A DNA stretch of 64,000 bases from Candidatus Sulfopaludibacter sp. SbA3 (GCA_945890485.1 CAMDCN010000005.1:124001-188000), one strand, 5' to 3'; positions 27,401 through 38,000 are shown, counted from the first letter of the stretch. Notes: a model not told the origin generated them from the sequence alone. Numbers and translations: made by a program.

Positions 27401-27594
27401 GGCGTGGCGACGGCGGAGGCCATGGTCTCCGGGTTCGCGCCAGGCAGGCTGACATTGACGACGAGCGTCGGCATGTCGATGTTGGGCAGGTCGCTGACGG
27501 GCAGTTGGCGATAGGCGACCAGGCCGAACAAGGTGATGGCGGCCATGACCAGCGTCGTAGAGATGGGCCGTTCGATGAAGATGCGGGAGATCAT
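24484..27594 (-). CDS. RND efflux pump permease (AcrB/MdtB-type)
   Basis: 1036 residues, full length for the hydrophobe/amphiphile efflux RND family. It starts MISRIFIERPISTTLVMA as typical. Proton-relay residues are present: the Asp pair in TM4 (GFVVDDAIVVLENV) and the Lys in TM10 (GIVKKNAIMQID). Two large periplasmic loops hold the porter and funnel domains. It works with the adaptor encoded just upstream, whose stop overlaps its start by ATGA. No TolC-type outer membrane factor is found in this window, so that component must come from elsewhere. Substrates cannot be predicted. Confidence 0.96.
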   Translation of the reverse strand: MISRIFIERPISTTLVMAAITLFGLVAYRQLPVSDLPNIDMPTLVVNVSLPGANPETMASAVATPLERQFSVIEGLDSMNSVNSLGSTSITLQFALSRNIDGAAQDVQAAITQASPLLPAGMPAPPSFRRVNPADQPVIYLAIRSSSVPLYKMHEYADTLLAQRISTVRGVAQVQIQGAQKYAVRVQVNPGRLAALGIGIDEVESAIRRHNVNMPTGTMYGQDRMMTIHATGQLTSAEAYRGLVILQRDGAPVRLQDVATVIDSVEDDKTAAWLSSAKFTERFLNVLVFKQPGTNAVDVANGVRALLPRVLAEMPPAVTVEVIADRANSIRESFLEVQWTMLLTVFLVVLVIFLFLRNLSATIIPSLALPVSIIGTFAAMYLLGYSLNNLTMLALILAIGFVVDDAIVVLENVVRHMESGLPPVQAALAGTREVSFTIISMTVSLAAVFIPLLFLDGILGRLFQEFSVTIVVAILVSGFVSVTLTPMLSARFLRSGHGVRHGRLYRFTERGFTAMQEAYERSLRWTLRHNPAVLALSVAILAGTVWLYLQVPKGFVPSEDRNEILASIEFPQGTSHLDVARHMQKLNDLVRDETAVESFSTSVGGQNAANFGRIFFDLHPRAQRPGQPSVDTVMARLRPKLNSLTAGRAFLQNPPAIRIGGTLSKSLYQYTLQSTDTELLHRSAPVFERELAKVPGLVDVTSDLQIRNPELSVVIDRDRAATLRVTPEQIESALFAAYGPRWTSTIYAPENQYRVLLEVQREFQADESQMGALYVRSTDGVLVPLRSLARLEPRAGPTSINHFGQLPAVTMSFNLLPGVSLGDAVQSIETLATQHLPDTVTTTFQGTAQAFQKSTQNLMLLLVIAILVVYIVLGILYESFVHPLTILSGLPSAGFGALLTLHLFGLDLNIYSFVGLILLIGIVKKNAIMQIDFALDAERRSGLSPREAIFEGCVIRFRPIMMTTMAALFGALPIALGHGAGAEARQPLGLCVVGGLLFSQVVTLYLTPAVYLLLSGRVPATRSHSQVATVEETVLS

Positions 27595-28769
27595 TGGGCT
27601 TGGCGGACCTTCATGCCGGCGGTGAGGCGGAGGTGCCCTTCAGTCACGATGCGTTCGCCAGCGGCCAGGCCTTTCTCGATGGAGACGAGGCGGGTGGCCC
27701 GAGGACCAGCGACGACGGGCCGCTGCTCCACCAGGTCGCCCGCGCCGACGACGTAAAGAAAGTTACCGGCTTGCCCGGTTTGCAGGGCGGCGGCGGGGAC
27801 GACGACTGCCTGAGGGCGCTCCTCAAGCAGCACCTTTACTTCGACGAACTGGCCGGGCCAGAAGCGGCCGTCCGCGTTAGCCATTTCGGCGCGGGCGCGG
27901 ATGGTGCCGGTGCGGCTGTCGACGCTGTTTTCAAGGAAGCTCACGCGGCCAGGAGCCGCCATGGCGTGGTCACCCGGAGCCTGCGCAGAGACCGTAAGGC
28001 CGGCAGAACCCATGCGCCGGCGCAGGGTTGCCAGGTGGTCCTCTGGTACGGCAAAGGAGACGTACACCGGGGCGGTGGAGTGGATCGATACGAGGTCGGA
28101 CTCGTTGGCCTTGGCAAGGTTGCCGGTGCGAAGAGAGAGGCTGCCCGTGCGGCCAGAGATGGGCGATCGTACGGTACAGAAGCCGAGTTGGAGGCGGGCC
28201 TGCGCGAGGGCGGCGGCGCTGGCCCCAGCGGCGGCTTTCGCACTATCGACGGCCGCGCGTTCGACGTGTACGGACTGCTGCCGGGATCGGGCATCCACGG
28301 TGATCTGGTCGGCCTGTTGGGCGGAGGCGACCCCTTCGGCGCGCAGCCTCTGATATCGGGAGAGTTGTTCGAGGGCGAACGCTTCCAGGGCGACGGCGCG
28401 GCGGAGGCTGGCTTCGGCTTGAGCGGTCAAGGCTTGGTCCTTCGCGAGATTGGCCTCCAAGACCTTGACCGATTCCTCGTAGGGCCGGCGATCGATTTCG
28501 AATAGGAGGTCGCCCTCCCGGACGAGGTCTCCTTCGCGGAAGTGGACGCGGGTGACCACGCCACTGGCCTGGGCTTTGACGACGGCGGAGGCGACTGGCT
28601 CCACCCGGCCGGTGACCGCAAGTTCCACGGGAAGCGGTTGGACTTCAGCCTGGGCAATGCGAACGGTGGCGACGGGGACGGAGGCGGCGCCCGCCGTGAT
28701 GGGTGCGGAGCCTCCGCAGCCGGCTAGGCTGAGGAGGCCGCAGAGGAGGACGTACGGAGCAGCGTGCAT
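27591..28769 (-). CDS. RND efflux periplasmic adaptor (membrane fusion lipoprotein)
   Basis: 392 residues from the ATG at 28767-28769. A lipobox LAGC places the lipidated Cys at residue 18. The order is barrel-sandwich/lipoyl half (GVVTRVHFREGDLV), a long helical hairpin rich in Ala and Gln, the second lipoyl half (VRSPISGRTG), a beta-barrel and a membrane-proximal domain ending AGMKV. It links the inner membrane pump to an outer membrane channel. It follows the beta-propeller gene by only 4 bases, so the pump is embedded in the large envelope cluster. Confidence 0.95.
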   Translation of the reverse strand: MHAAPYVLLCGLLSLAGCGGSAPITAGAASVPVATVRIAQAEVQPLPVELAVTGRVEPVASAVVKAQASGVVTRVHFREGDLVREGDLLFEIDRRPYEESVKVLEANLAKDQALTAQAEASLRRAVALEAFALEQLSRYQRLRAEGVASAQQADQITVDARSRQQSVHVERAAVDSAKAAAGASAAALAQARLQLGFCTVRSPISGRTGSLSLRTGNLAKANESDLVSIHSTAPVYVSFAVPEDHLATLRRRMGSAGLTVSAQAPGDHAMAAPGRVSFLENSVDSRTGTIRARAEMANADGRFWPGQFVEVKVLLEERPQAVVVPAAALQTGQAGNFLYVVGAGDLVEQRPVVAGPRATRLVSIEKGLAAGERIVTEGHLRLTAGMKVRQAQ

Positions 28770-28773
28770 GAGG

Positions 28774-30558
28774 TTAGCGGCCTGAATCGGGCAGCGCGTT
28801 CCAACGGTCCATGGGGACGTCGCGGCCGGGATAGGCCACCTTCTTGAAGGGCCACTTGGCAGAGACCCATTCGCGGACCGCCTTTTCGAGGACGGGTTCG
28901 AGGCCGGCGGCGGCGCCCTGGGCGGTGACCCAGAGGCGGACCTGTGCATCGTAGCCCTGCTTGCGGCTGGGATTGATGTAGACGCAGGCGAGCTCCGATT
29001 TCTTATCCGGCGTGAGCAGGCCCCAGGAGTACGCGGTCTGCTGCTGGAACTCCCATTCATGGCGCTTCAGTTCGCCGTAGTCTTCAGCTTTCGTGATGCG
29101 GGACGGGCCAGTGCCGCCGGAACGGTCCAGTAGTGCCTGATAGTCCTGGTCGAGGATCGTCGGCTCCAGAATGTTCCAAACGTAGCCGGATAGTTCGGGC
29201 ATGGTGGGGAGAAGGAAGTCCTCGGGGACGAAACGGGTTTGCTTTTTTGCGTAGGCGAGAGTGGTGGTGGGCGAGGCGACGACCAGTTCAGGAGAACAGG
29301 TCTTCGCGCAGACCGCGTAGTGGATCCAGCGAGGTTCAGCGCCCGTGAACGAGGCGACGAGTTCGGCTCCGGCCTTCGCAAACGGAACTGAGGTGGACTT
29401 ACCGTTCAGCGTGGCTTTGAGCAGGAGTGGGGAGTTGAACGCGGGATTGATTACCTTCGCGTGGAACTTGGTGGTTTCGCCGGGAAGCCACGTCAGAAGG
29501 TCTTCGAGAAGCACGTCGGCTTTGCCATCGCCGTCGAGATCGGCGGGCTTGGCGCGGGTGGTCCAGGAAGGGGGCACAAGCGTCGTGAGCTTGGCGGCCT
29601 GAAAGCGCCAAGTGTGGCGCCAGCGGCCGTTCGAAAGCCACACGAAGCCATGGCCGGTCTTGATGGCGTCTCCGCCCGGACCGGCGAACTGCTGCGTGAC
29701 GCGGTTTGTTATGGGATCAATGCGGGAGACCGGAATGGTGCGGGCCGTGACCCAGACAGAGCCTTCGCCGGCGGCAATGTCGCCACCGCCGCCGGGCACG
29801 CCGACTTCGATGGTAGCGGCGACGGTCTTTGAATAAGGATCGATCTTGGTGACCGTTCCGGTACCTTGGTTGAGGGTCCAGACGTGGCCTTCGCCGACGG
29901 CCATGAAGCGCGGATTGGCATCGACGGGAATGGTGGCGATGACCTGATTCGTGGCCGGATGGATGACGCTGACGACGCTGGTTTCCGTGCTCGAAACCCA
30001 GACGAGGCCGTAGCCGTAGACGGCCGTGAACGAGCCGGGCGGGACGGGGATGCGCGCGATGATCTGATTCGTCGCTGGGTCAATGCGAGCGACCGCGATG
30101 CCCTTGGGATCGGTCGGCATCCAGGCGGAGCCGGAGCCGAAAGCGATACCGCCCTCTGTGTTCGCTGGAGCCAGCGCAACCTTGGAGACGGTCTTGTTCG
30201 TCGTGGTGTCGATGCGATAGATGACGTTCTCTTCGCAACTGGGAGCCCACAGCGTGCCGGCGCCGATGGCAAGCCCGGAGCAGGGCTTGGGCATCGGCAC
30301 GCGCGCGACGATCTGGTTGGTCGCCGGATCCATACGGGCGACGAAGTCCTGCTGCTTGGCGTTGGTCCACATCATGTCCTCGCCGGCGACGAGCCAGTCG
30401 GGGCCGCCGCCGATGTCGTATTGGGCGTCGGGGATGATGCGGGCGGTGGGATGTTGCACGGCGGGGATGCCGGGCTTTGGCGGCTGCGGAGGGCGGACAT
30501 CTGGAGTTTGCGCCAGGGCCACGAGCGCCGTAGCGAGGAATAGATTTGTGGGCTTCAT
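28774..30558 (-). CDS. Secreted YVTN/Vgb-type beta-propeller protein
   Basis: 594 residues with a signal peptide (about 1-16) and a beta-propeller built of repeats of the form RIDPATNQIIARIPVP; at least five are visible between residues 45 and 290. A Ca-binding-like DLDGDGKADV motif is near residue 345. The C-terminal 230 residues show no family I recognise. Virginiamycin lyase and YVTN proteins share the fold, but the lyase active site was not identified, so a binding or surface role is as likely. The start has AGGA five bases upstream. It lies 15 bases after the DUF1501 gene. Confidence 0.82.
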   Translation of the reverse strand: MKPTNLFLATALVALAQTPDVRPPQPPKPGIPAVQHPTARIIPDAQYDIGGGPDWLVAGEDMMWTNAKQQDFVARMDPATNQIVARVPMPKPCSGLAIGAGTLWAPSCEENVIYRIDTTTNKTVSKVALAPANTEGGIAFGSGSAWMPTDPKGIAVARIDPATNQIIARIPVPPGSFTAVYGYGLVWVSSTETSVVSVIHPATNQVIATIPVDANPRFMAVGEGHVWTLNQGTGTVTKIDPYSKTVAATIEVGVPGGGGDIAAGEGSVWVTARTIPVSRIDPITNRVTQQFAGPGGDAIKTGHGFVWLSNGRWRHTWRFQAAKLTTLVPPSWTTRAKPADLDGDGKADVLLEDLLTWLPGETTKFHAKVINPAFNSPLLLKATLNGKSTSVPFAKAGAELVASFTGAEPRWIHYAVCAKTCSPELVVASPTTTLAYAKKQTRFVPEDFLLPTMPELSGYVWNILEPTILDQDYQALLDRSGGTGPSRITKAEDYGELKRHEWEFQQQTAYSWGLLTPDKKSELACVYINPSRKQGYDAQVRLWVTAQGAAAGLEPVLEKAVREWVSAKWPFKKVAYPGRDVPMDRWNALPDSGR

Positions 30559-30573
30559 CGGGTTCCTTTTTCG

Positions 30574-32031
30574 TTAGGCAATGATGTCGTGGATCACTTC
30601 GCCGGCAATGTCCGTCAGGCGCATGTCGCGGCCGCTGTAGTGATACGTCAGCTTGGTGTGGTCGATGCCGAGGAGATGAAGGATGGTGGCGTGGAGATCG
30701 TGCACGTGCACCTTCTTCTCGACAGCTTTGTAGCCGAACTCGTCGGTGGCGCCATAGGTCGTGCCGCCTTTGATGCCGCCGCCGGCAAGCCAGAGGGAGA
30801 AGCCGTGGGGGTTGTGGTCCCGGCCATTGACCACGCCGCCGGCAGTTTCGTTAGCCGTCTGGATGGCAGGGGTGCGGCCGAACTCCGTGCCGCAGACGAC
30901 GAGCGTATCTTCAAACATGCCGCGCTGCTTCAAGTCCTTGATCACGGCCGCGTACGCACGGTCGGAATCGAGGGCGAGGCGACGGTAGGACATGATGTCG
31001 GTGTGGGCGTCCCAGGGGTCACCCTTGCCGTAGTAGGTCTGCACCATGCGCACTCCGCGCGCGGCCAGCCGAACGGCCATCAGCGCGCCGAGGGCCGTGC
31101 TGCCGGGGCCGTAGAGTTCGCGGACGGACTTCGGCTCCTGCTCGACGTTGAAGACGTCCGGAGCTTCGGTCTGCATGCGGAACGCGGTTTCCATCGACTT
31201 GATGGACGCTTCCATCTCCATGTCCTTCTCGCCGATGGCGCCGAGGTGACGCTCGTTGAGCTTGCGCAGGAAGGCAACATCGCGGCTTTGGATGATGCCG
31301 TCGATATCGGCATTGGTGACGTTGGGGATGAGCTTGGCGGCCTTCACCGGTTCATCTTCTACCCAGGTGTTGTGGACCATGGTGCCTTGATGGACGGCCG
31401 GGAGGAAGGATGAACTCCACAACGGGCTGCCGATGGTGAGTGGCTCAGTCGGCGTCATGACGACATAGCCGGGAAGGCTCGCGTTCTCGGTGCCGAGGCC
31501 GTAGGTGATCCACGATCCCATCGATGGCCGGCCGATGATGTTCGAGCCCGTATTCATGAGCGTGATGCAGGGTTCGTGATTGGGGATTTCCGCCCACATC
31601 GAACGGATCATGCAGATGTCGTCCGCGACCGAGCCGACATGTGGCCAGAGCTCGCTGAGTTCGAGCCCGCTTTGGCCGTGCTTCTCGAACTTGTAGGGCG
31701 ACTGCATCAGGGTCCCGGTTTTCCGCTGTGTCAGAATCTGCGGCCCGGGCAGCGGCTTGCCGTGGTACTTCGCCAGGGCCGGCTTGGGATCGAACGTGTC
31801 GACGTGCGAAACGCCACCGTTCATGAAGAGGAAGATGACGCGCTTCGCCTTCGGTTTGAAGTGGAGTTTGCCGGTGAGAACGCCAGGGATGGCGTTCGTG
31901 GGCTTGGCGGTATCGGCTCTGGCCAAGGTCGCATTGACCATGTTCGACAGCGCAACCATACCGAAGCCGCCACCGAGTTTCGAGAGCGCCTCGCGGCGCG
32001 TAAACGGACGGGGATGTTCATGACAGGACAT
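30574..32031 (-). CDS. DUF1501 domain protein with Tat signal
   Basis: 485 residues. The N-terminus has a twin-arginine motif (FTRREALSKLG) and hydrophobic segment, so it is probably exported folded. The body is the DUF1501 domain of the alkaline phosphatase/sulfatase superfamily (RVIFLFMNGGVSHVDTFDPK; VVCGTEFGRTP; GRDHNPHGFS), with Asp and His residues placed as metal ligands. DUF1501 proteins nearly always pair with PSD1 proteins, as here with the gene 19 bases upstream; the joint reaction is unknown, though sulfated or phosphorylated polymers are suspected. Confidence 0.92.
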   Translation of the reverse strand: MSCHEHPRPFTRREALSKLGGGFGMVALSNMVNATLARADTAKPTNAIPGVLTGKLHFKPKAKRVIFLFMNGGVSHVDTFDPKPALAKYHGKPLPGPQILTQRKTGTLMQSPYKFEKHGQSGLELSELWPHVGSVADDICMIRSMWAEIPNHEPCITLMNTGSNIIGRPSMGSWITYGLGTENASLPGYVVMTPTEPLTIGSPLWSSSFLPAVHQGTMVHNTWVEDEPVKAAKLIPNVTNADIDGIIQSRDVAFLRKLNERHLGAIGEKDMEMEASIKSMETAFRMQTEAPDVFNVEQEPKSVRELYGPGSTALGALMAVRLAARGVRMVQTYYGKGDPWDAHTDIMSYRRLALDSDRAYAAVIKDLKQRGMFEDTLVVCGTEFGRTPAIQTANETAGGVVNGRDHNPHGFSLWLAGGGIKGGTTYGATDEFGYKAVEKKVHVHDLHATILHLLGIDHTKLTYHYSGRDMRLTDIAGEVIHDIIA

Positions 32032-32050
32032 AGGAAAGGGTCTCCGGGAA

Positions 32051-34936
32051 CTAGTTCAAATAGAGGAATTCGTTGGAGCTGAGCAGGGCCCAGCAGAGGG
32101 ACTTGAGCGGCGACTGCGGGAGCTTCTGCGCAGCCTTTTCCTTTTCCGGAGCCGGTTCAATGCCGGCCGCCTCGGGGGCCGGCTTGAGGGCCATGCCGGC
32201 GGCCTGGACCGGCGCCGGAGCGGCCTTCGTGACGGGCTCACTGCGGAGGAGTTCGAGCGCGGAGGCAAGCTCCGCGGCCGTGGGCTGCCGTTGCAGCGTG
32301 ATCTCGTAGACAGTCTTCACCTGCGCCTCTTCGCCGCCCGCTTTGCGCGCCCGCTCGGCCACGGCTTCCGCCTGGCGATGAACGAACTCGTTGTTGAGGA
32401 AGAATAGGCGCTGCTGGGGAACATTCGTGGTGTAGCGCTTCTCGATGGAGATGGTGGCCGTCGGGAAGTCGAAGGTGGACAGCACTTCGTTGGGATACAT
32501 GCGGCTGACTTTGGCGTAGACCGCGCGGCGCCTCATCTTTTCGTTCAAGTCGTCGGACTTGCCGCCGATCTTGGAGACGTCCAGGTTGCCACCCGCCGTG
32601 AGCAGGGAGTCCCAGATGGGTTCCACTTCCAGGCGCCGCCGGTTGGCGCGCCAGAGGCGCTTATTGGCGGGATCCTTGGCCAGGTTCGCTTCGATCGCCT
32701 GGGAGCTGAGCTGGTAAGTCCGCGAGAGCAGAATCTCTTTGTGCAGCTTCTTCCACGACATCCCCTCGGCTTGGAACTGGCGGGCCAGATAGTCGAGCAG
32801 TTCCGGGTTGGTTGGCCGGCTGCCGACAAGGCCGAAGTTGCTCGGCGTTTCGACGAGCGGGGCGCCCATGTGCCATTGCCAGATGCGGTTTACCATCACG
32901 CGGCTGGAAAGCGGATGAGCAAGGATCGATTCGGCGAGCTCCATGCGGCCGCTGCCTTTCGAGAACAGCTTCTCTTCGCCATTCGTCAGGAAGCTGAGGA
33001 AGCCGCGCGGGGCGTCCTCTCCGAAAGAGTACGGGTTGCCGCGGACGAACACCTTCAGGTCCGTGGGTTCCTTGTCTTCTTCGATGCCGTAGACAAATGG
33101 GTAGTGCTCCGGCATTGCCTTCTTGAAGGCCTCAATGTCGGCGCGAAGCAGTTGGAGGTAGTTCGCGAGGTCGGCGCTGAGGCGCTTTTCCAGGAACCAA
33201 CCATCGAGCTTGAGCAGGCCGGGCTGCTTCTTGTCCTCGGCATTGGGGTTGCCCGGGTTCTCTGGCAGATCGGTCTCGAAGATGTCTCGCCAGAGATAGG
33301 TTTTCTCGCGTGGCAGGCTCTTGAGTTCAATCTGGTGCTTATTCAGCCGGCGCTTCTTCCCGTTCGGCAGCGGATCAAACTGTTCGTCAGCGTTCTTGAG
33401 CCGGGCCAGTTCGGCCTCGTTCTTGATGCGAAGTTCGGTGTATTCCTTGTTGACGGCGCCGACGGTTTCCGCGAAGGCCTTAGCGAGTTTCGCGGCTTGC
33501 TCCTCGGTGCCGTTGCCATCAACGAGGGACTGCCACTCCTTCAGGTAGGGGTAGTTATAGGGCTTCTTTTTAAGGAACCGAGCCCACCGATCGAGGACGT
33601 CGAGATCGAGCCGTTCCTTTTCGGCGATGGCGACCGTGGTGGCCCGCTTCTGCTTGCCCAGTCTCCATGCGGCCATCATGTAGCGTTCGGTCTGCGAGAC
33701 CAGCATCTGGGCGTAAAGGTCGGAGGCGTCCTTCTCAAACTTCTTCAGGCGCTCCTCTTTGGCTTCGAGTTCTTTCTTCTGTTTGTCGTAGGCTTCGACG
33801 ACGTCCTTTGTGGTCATCGGGTAGGCCTTGAAGCGCGAACTGGCGAAGACGCCGGCGAGCCGGTAGTAGTCCTTGGCGGGGATCGGATCGTACTTGTGGT
33901 CGTGGCAACGGGCGCAGCCGACCGTGAGGCCGAGGAAGGCCTTCGTGGTGACGTCCACCTTGTCGTGCCATTCGTCGGCACGCTCAATGGGCGCGGGATT
34001 GTCTTCAAATTTCCAGACTCCGGTGCCGTGCATCCCCAGGCCGCGCAGCATCTTGTCGCGTTCGGCGGCGGGCATCAGGTCCGCAGCTAATTGCGCCTTG
34101 ACGAACTTGTCGTAAGGGATGTCCTCGTTGAGGGACTGGATCAGCCAGTCGCGATAATGGAACGCCTGGGGGTATTTTTCGGTGCGGTCAGGGCGGCCGC
34201 CGACGTTGTAGTCGTCTTCGGCGTAGCGGACGACGTCCATCCAATGGCGAGCCCAGCGCTCACCGTAGCGAGGCGAAGCCAGCAGACGATCAACCACCTT
34301 CTCAAAGGCGGTGGGCGACTTGTCCGCTTCGAAGGCGGTGACCTCGGCGAGGGTGGGCGGCAGGCCCGTGAGATCGTAAGTGACGCGGCGTAGCAGTGTG
34401 CGACGGTCGGCCAGGGGTGTCGGCTTGAGGCCGTCCTTTTCGAGGCCAGCGAGGACGAAGCGGTCAATGTTGTTTATCGGCCAAGCCGTGTCCTTCACCT
34501 TGGGGGGCGCAGCCTGCGAAAGAGGCTGAATCGACCAGAAGCGCGGCGCCTTGATGTTGAGGGAAGAGACTACTTCGACGGGCCAGTCGGCGCCGTCCTT
34601 AACCCATAGCGTGAAATCGGAAACTTGGGAGTCGGTCAGCTTCACGGCTCCCTTGGGCATGGCCAGGCCGCCGGCGTGGCGGATGGCGCTGATGAGCAGG
34701 CTCTTGTCGGGGTCGCCCGGGACTACGGCTGGCCCGGACTTACCGCCCTTCAGCAGGTCGCCGCGCGTATCCAGGCGCAGACCGCCCATTTTCGAGTTGG
34801 TGTGGCAGACGAAGCATTGTTGGGCGAGAACGGGACGGATCCGGCTCTCGAAGAACTCCCGGCTAGCCTCGGGAGAGGCGGCCGGTTGGGCCAGAAGGGC
34901 GGCGGGCAGGGCCAGGGACAGGAATATGCGTCTCAT
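32051..34936 (-). CDS. PSD1 protein: cytochrome c-like, DUF1549 and DUF1553 domains
   Basis: 961 residues from the ATG at 34934-34936, which has GAGG about six bases upstream; a longer frame to 34999 is not needed. Signal peptide about 1-18, then CFVCH (planctomycete cytochrome domain), DUF1549 with a second CARCH plus DHKYDPI, a long charged middle insert (about 370-540, KKKELEAKEERLKKF type coiled coil) and DUF1553 (MVNRIWQWHMG). The C-terminus ends LLSSNEFLYLN, typical of the family. Pairs with the DUF1501 gene downstream and follows the TonB receptor by 75 bases. Confidence 0.94.
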   Translation of the reverse strand: MRRIFLSLALPAALLAQPAASPEASREFFESRIRPVLAQQCFVCHTNSKMGGLRLDTRGDLLKGGKSGPAVVPGDPDKSLLISAIRHAGGLAMPKGAVKLTDSQVSDFTLWVKDGADWPVEVVSSLNIKAPRFWSIQPLSQAAPPKVKDTAWPINNIDRFVLAGLEKDGLKPTPLADRRTLLRRVTYDLTGLPPTLAEVTAFEADKSPTAFEKVVDRLLASPRYGERWARHWMDVVRYAEDDYNVGGRPDRTEKYPQAFHYRDWLIQSLNEDIPYDKFVKAQLAADLMPAAERDKMLRGLGMHGTGVWKFEDNPAPIERADEWHDKVDVTTKAFLGLTVGCARCHDHKYDPIPAKDYYRLAGVFASSRFKAYPMTTKDVVEAYDKQKKELEAKEERLKKFEKDASDLYAQMLVSQTERYMMAAWRLGKQKRATTVAIAEKERLDLDVLDRWARFLKKKPYNYPYLKEWQSLVDGNGTEEQAAKLAKAFAETVGAVNKEYTELRIKNEAELARLKNADEQFDPLPNGKKRRLNKHQIELKSLPREKTYLWRDIFETDLPENPGNPNAEDKKQPGLLKLDGWFLEKRLSADLANYLQLLRADIEAFKKAMPEHYPFVYGIEEDKEPTDLKVFVRGNPYSFGEDAPRGFLSFLTNGEEKLFSKGSGRMELAESILAHPLSSRVMVNRIWQWHMGAPLVETPSNFGLVGSRPTNPELLDYLARQFQAEGMSWKKLHKEILLSRTYQLSSQAIEANLAKDPANKRLWRANRRRLEVEPIWDSLLTAGGNLDVSKIGGKSDDLNEKMRRRAVYAKVSRMYPNEVLSTFDFPTATISIEKRYTTNVPQQRLFFLNNEFVHRQAEAVAERARKAGGEEAQVKTVYEITLQRQPTAAELASALELLRSEPVTKAAPAPVQAAGMALKPAPEAAGIEPAPEKEKAAQKLPQSPLKSLCWALLSSNEFLYLN

Positions 34937-35011
34937 GAGAGTCCTCAAGGGTGGTGCTGGAAAAGCGGGGCCCCGCGACGACGCGGTGCGGGGCCCCATG
35001 GGGTCAACTGG

Positions 35012-38000
35012 TTAGAACTCGTACCGCAGGGCAAACTGCATCACGCGGGGGGCGCCGGCTGACGTGAACTGTCCAAAATTGGAGGGGGAGTTCGCGTCGA
35101 GGCTCAAGTTCAAAAAGTTCACATTGTTGAAGGCGTTGAAAGCTTCCGCCCGGAACTGCAAACGGTGGCCCTCCCAAGGCAGGAAGATCGCCTTGGCGAT
35201 GGAGATGTCCGTATTCACGAGGTTGTCGAGCCGGACAGCGGAGCGCTTGCCGACCTCGCCGGGATACATTGGCTTCCAGTTCGAGGCTTCCCGGGGCGAA
35301 CCAAAGATGGAGGGGTTGCCGATGTCGTTGATCTGCACTTTCGCTTCGTACGGGCCGACGGGGTAAGCGACGGTGCTGAAAGAGAAGTTCGTGGGCCACA
35401 GGCCGGTGTATGCCACCGAGGACGGCAGCCCGGAGTTGTACCGGAAGATGCCGGAGACCTGCCAGCCGCCAACAAGCTGGTTGACGACGGGAGATGCGTT
35501 CGTAAGGAATTTGCGGCCCTTGCCGAACGGGAGTTCGACGAGGGAGTTGGCGTTGAGGTTGTGGCGCATATCGAAATCGGACGAACCGCGGAAGGCGCCG
35601 TAGTCAAAGGGATTCAGCATGATGCCGGCGTGGGTGCCGCCGCCGGATTCAGGGGCGCCGCCGTTATCGATGGAGTGCGACAGGGTGTAGTTGAAGTCGT
35701 AGGCGAAGCCTTTTGAAAGAGCGCGGCGAATGGTGAGCGTACCGCCGTGATAGTTCGAGAAGCCGACGTTGGTCCAGGTGGAGCTCCCGCTGGACTGCGG
35801 CGGATAGAAGGTGAAGCAGCCGCTGGTGGACATGCACTGGTTGCCGAGCGAGGGCCGCCGGATACGGTCCACCTGGTGAACGGCGTCAGCATCGCTACCA
35901 GCGTTCTGGCCCCAGAGCAGGTTGTAGTAGTTGGCGCTGGCGCTGCCGGGGAAGTAGAAGTTCGTCAGGCCAGCCATTTGGTTTTCGATGAACGCGTTCG
36001 GCGGGATCAGGCCAGGGTTGGACGCCACGGCGCGCGGGTCAACGCCGGCGTTCCAGTGGTTGCGCATTTCGCGGGCCATGTCTTTCCAGACGATGCCGGA
36101 CTTGGGGTCTTTGAAAAGCAGAGCCCAGCCGCCGGCGTCAATCTGCATCAGCAGCTTCCTCGAAAGGCGCCCGGCGTAGCCCACTTCCATCGTCATGCCG
36201 CCCGGAAGTTCCCGGGCGTACGAGGCGTTCAGGAGTATGGAGTACGGAGTGCGCAAATCACTGGCGATGCCCATGTAGTTGCCGCCGATAAAGTCGACGT
36301 TGGGAGGGGTGAATGGGAACTGATGAACGGACGCGGCCGGAATGGTGGGGAACGTGCCGTTGTAGCGGGGGCCGGTGGTGAAGTTGACGGATTGGCCCAG
36401 GTTCTTGATCTCGGTCAGACCGAAGGAGGCGGCCTGATCGAAGTTGGTGACCAATTGGCTGCCGAAACGGTCATAGACCAGCGCCGCTCCGCCGCGAAAT
36501 ACGCCGCCTGTTCCAAAGACCTTGGACAGGAGGCCATCGCCCTTGCGCGGGCTGTAGGCGAAGGCGAAGCGCGGAGCGAAGTTGTTGTTGTCCGGACGAT
36601 ACCAACTGTCGGTGCCGTTCACCGGGCCGTTCCAGTCGTACTGGCGAATGGCGTGCGGCAATTGGAAGCTGGGGATGCCCGCCAACATGCCGCCGTAGCG
36701 TTCGGCGTAGTAAGCCTGCGCAGAGAAGGTGGGCGCGACCTGTAGTCCGTTCTGCTCATAGGGCACGCCGAAGCGGGTCCAACGGACGCCGTAAGTCAGC
36801 GTGAGAGAGGGGTTCACCCGCCAGGAGTCTCCGATGTAGAGTTCCAGATCGTTGGAGGCGAACTGGCGGATGGGCGGGGCGCCGATGGGCAAGGGATTGC
36901 CTTCGCGGTCGTAGCTATAGGTCATTGCGCCGCCCGTGATGAGACCGGTCAGATTGCCAAAGGCGCGCGAGAGCGCCGGGCTGTTGGCCAGACGGATGTT
37001 GGCGTTGCCCGTGGAGTTGGCCAGGTAGCCTTCCGTCGCGTTGACGATGTCCGCGCCCAGGCCGGAGAGGCTGCCGCGGCCGTAGGAGTAGTTCTGAAAG
37101 GCGTTGGCAAAACTCGTACGGTCGTTCCGGATCACGCGAAGGTTTACGCCTCCGGTGACGGTATGGCTGCCCTTCGTCCAAGTGAGGTCATCGGCGAAGT
37201 TGTAGGTGGGAGCGATGCGAATGTAGCCACGGGTGAAGTTCTCGGCCAGATTGATTGTGTCAATCGTGAACCCGGTCTTCGTGCTGCCGGTCCGTTCAAT
37301 GCCGATGCGAGTAAGGCCCGCGGTGACGACGTTGACGAGCGACGGCGTGAGTACCTGGGTGTAGAGGCCGGAGAGGCCGCGGCTATTGTTGAGCAACTGC
37401 GCAGCCGCGGGCTGGCCGGGGTACGGCGCCAACGCATTGCCATCGTCCTGAATGTTGTCGGCCAGGGTGCCGCGGAGAGACAGGGAGTGCTTGCCGGCTT
37501 CGTCCAGCCGGAAGTCCATCTTGCCGACGTAGGCCTTGTTGTCGAGCTTGAACGGGGCGTTGAATCGGAACACTGAAAAGTTCAGGCCCCGGTCGAGACC
37601 GGAGTTGGGATCGTTACCCACGGGCATTTGTTTGAACAAGTTCAACATCGTCTGGCTAGCGCCTAGTCGAAGCGGGTCGATCGCGCGAACGTCGGCGGCG
37701 GAAAGAGTGCGCGTAACGCCGTCATTGGTGACCACTCGGATCTCTCCGTTCTTGAACGATTCCGACGGGACGTTGCGAAGTTGGCTGTAACCGCTGGCGT
37801 CGCGGCGTTGTTCCCAGTTGAGGAAGTAGAAGGCGCGATCGCGCACAATGCGACCCCCGACTGAGGCGCCGAACTGGTTGCGAATCAGCGGCTCGCGCTT
37901 CACCCCGGCCCGGTTGTTGAACCAGTTATTGGCCGAAGTCACGGTATTGCGGTGGAACTCATAGAGCGAGCCATGTAGTTGGTTGGAGCCGCCCTTGGTA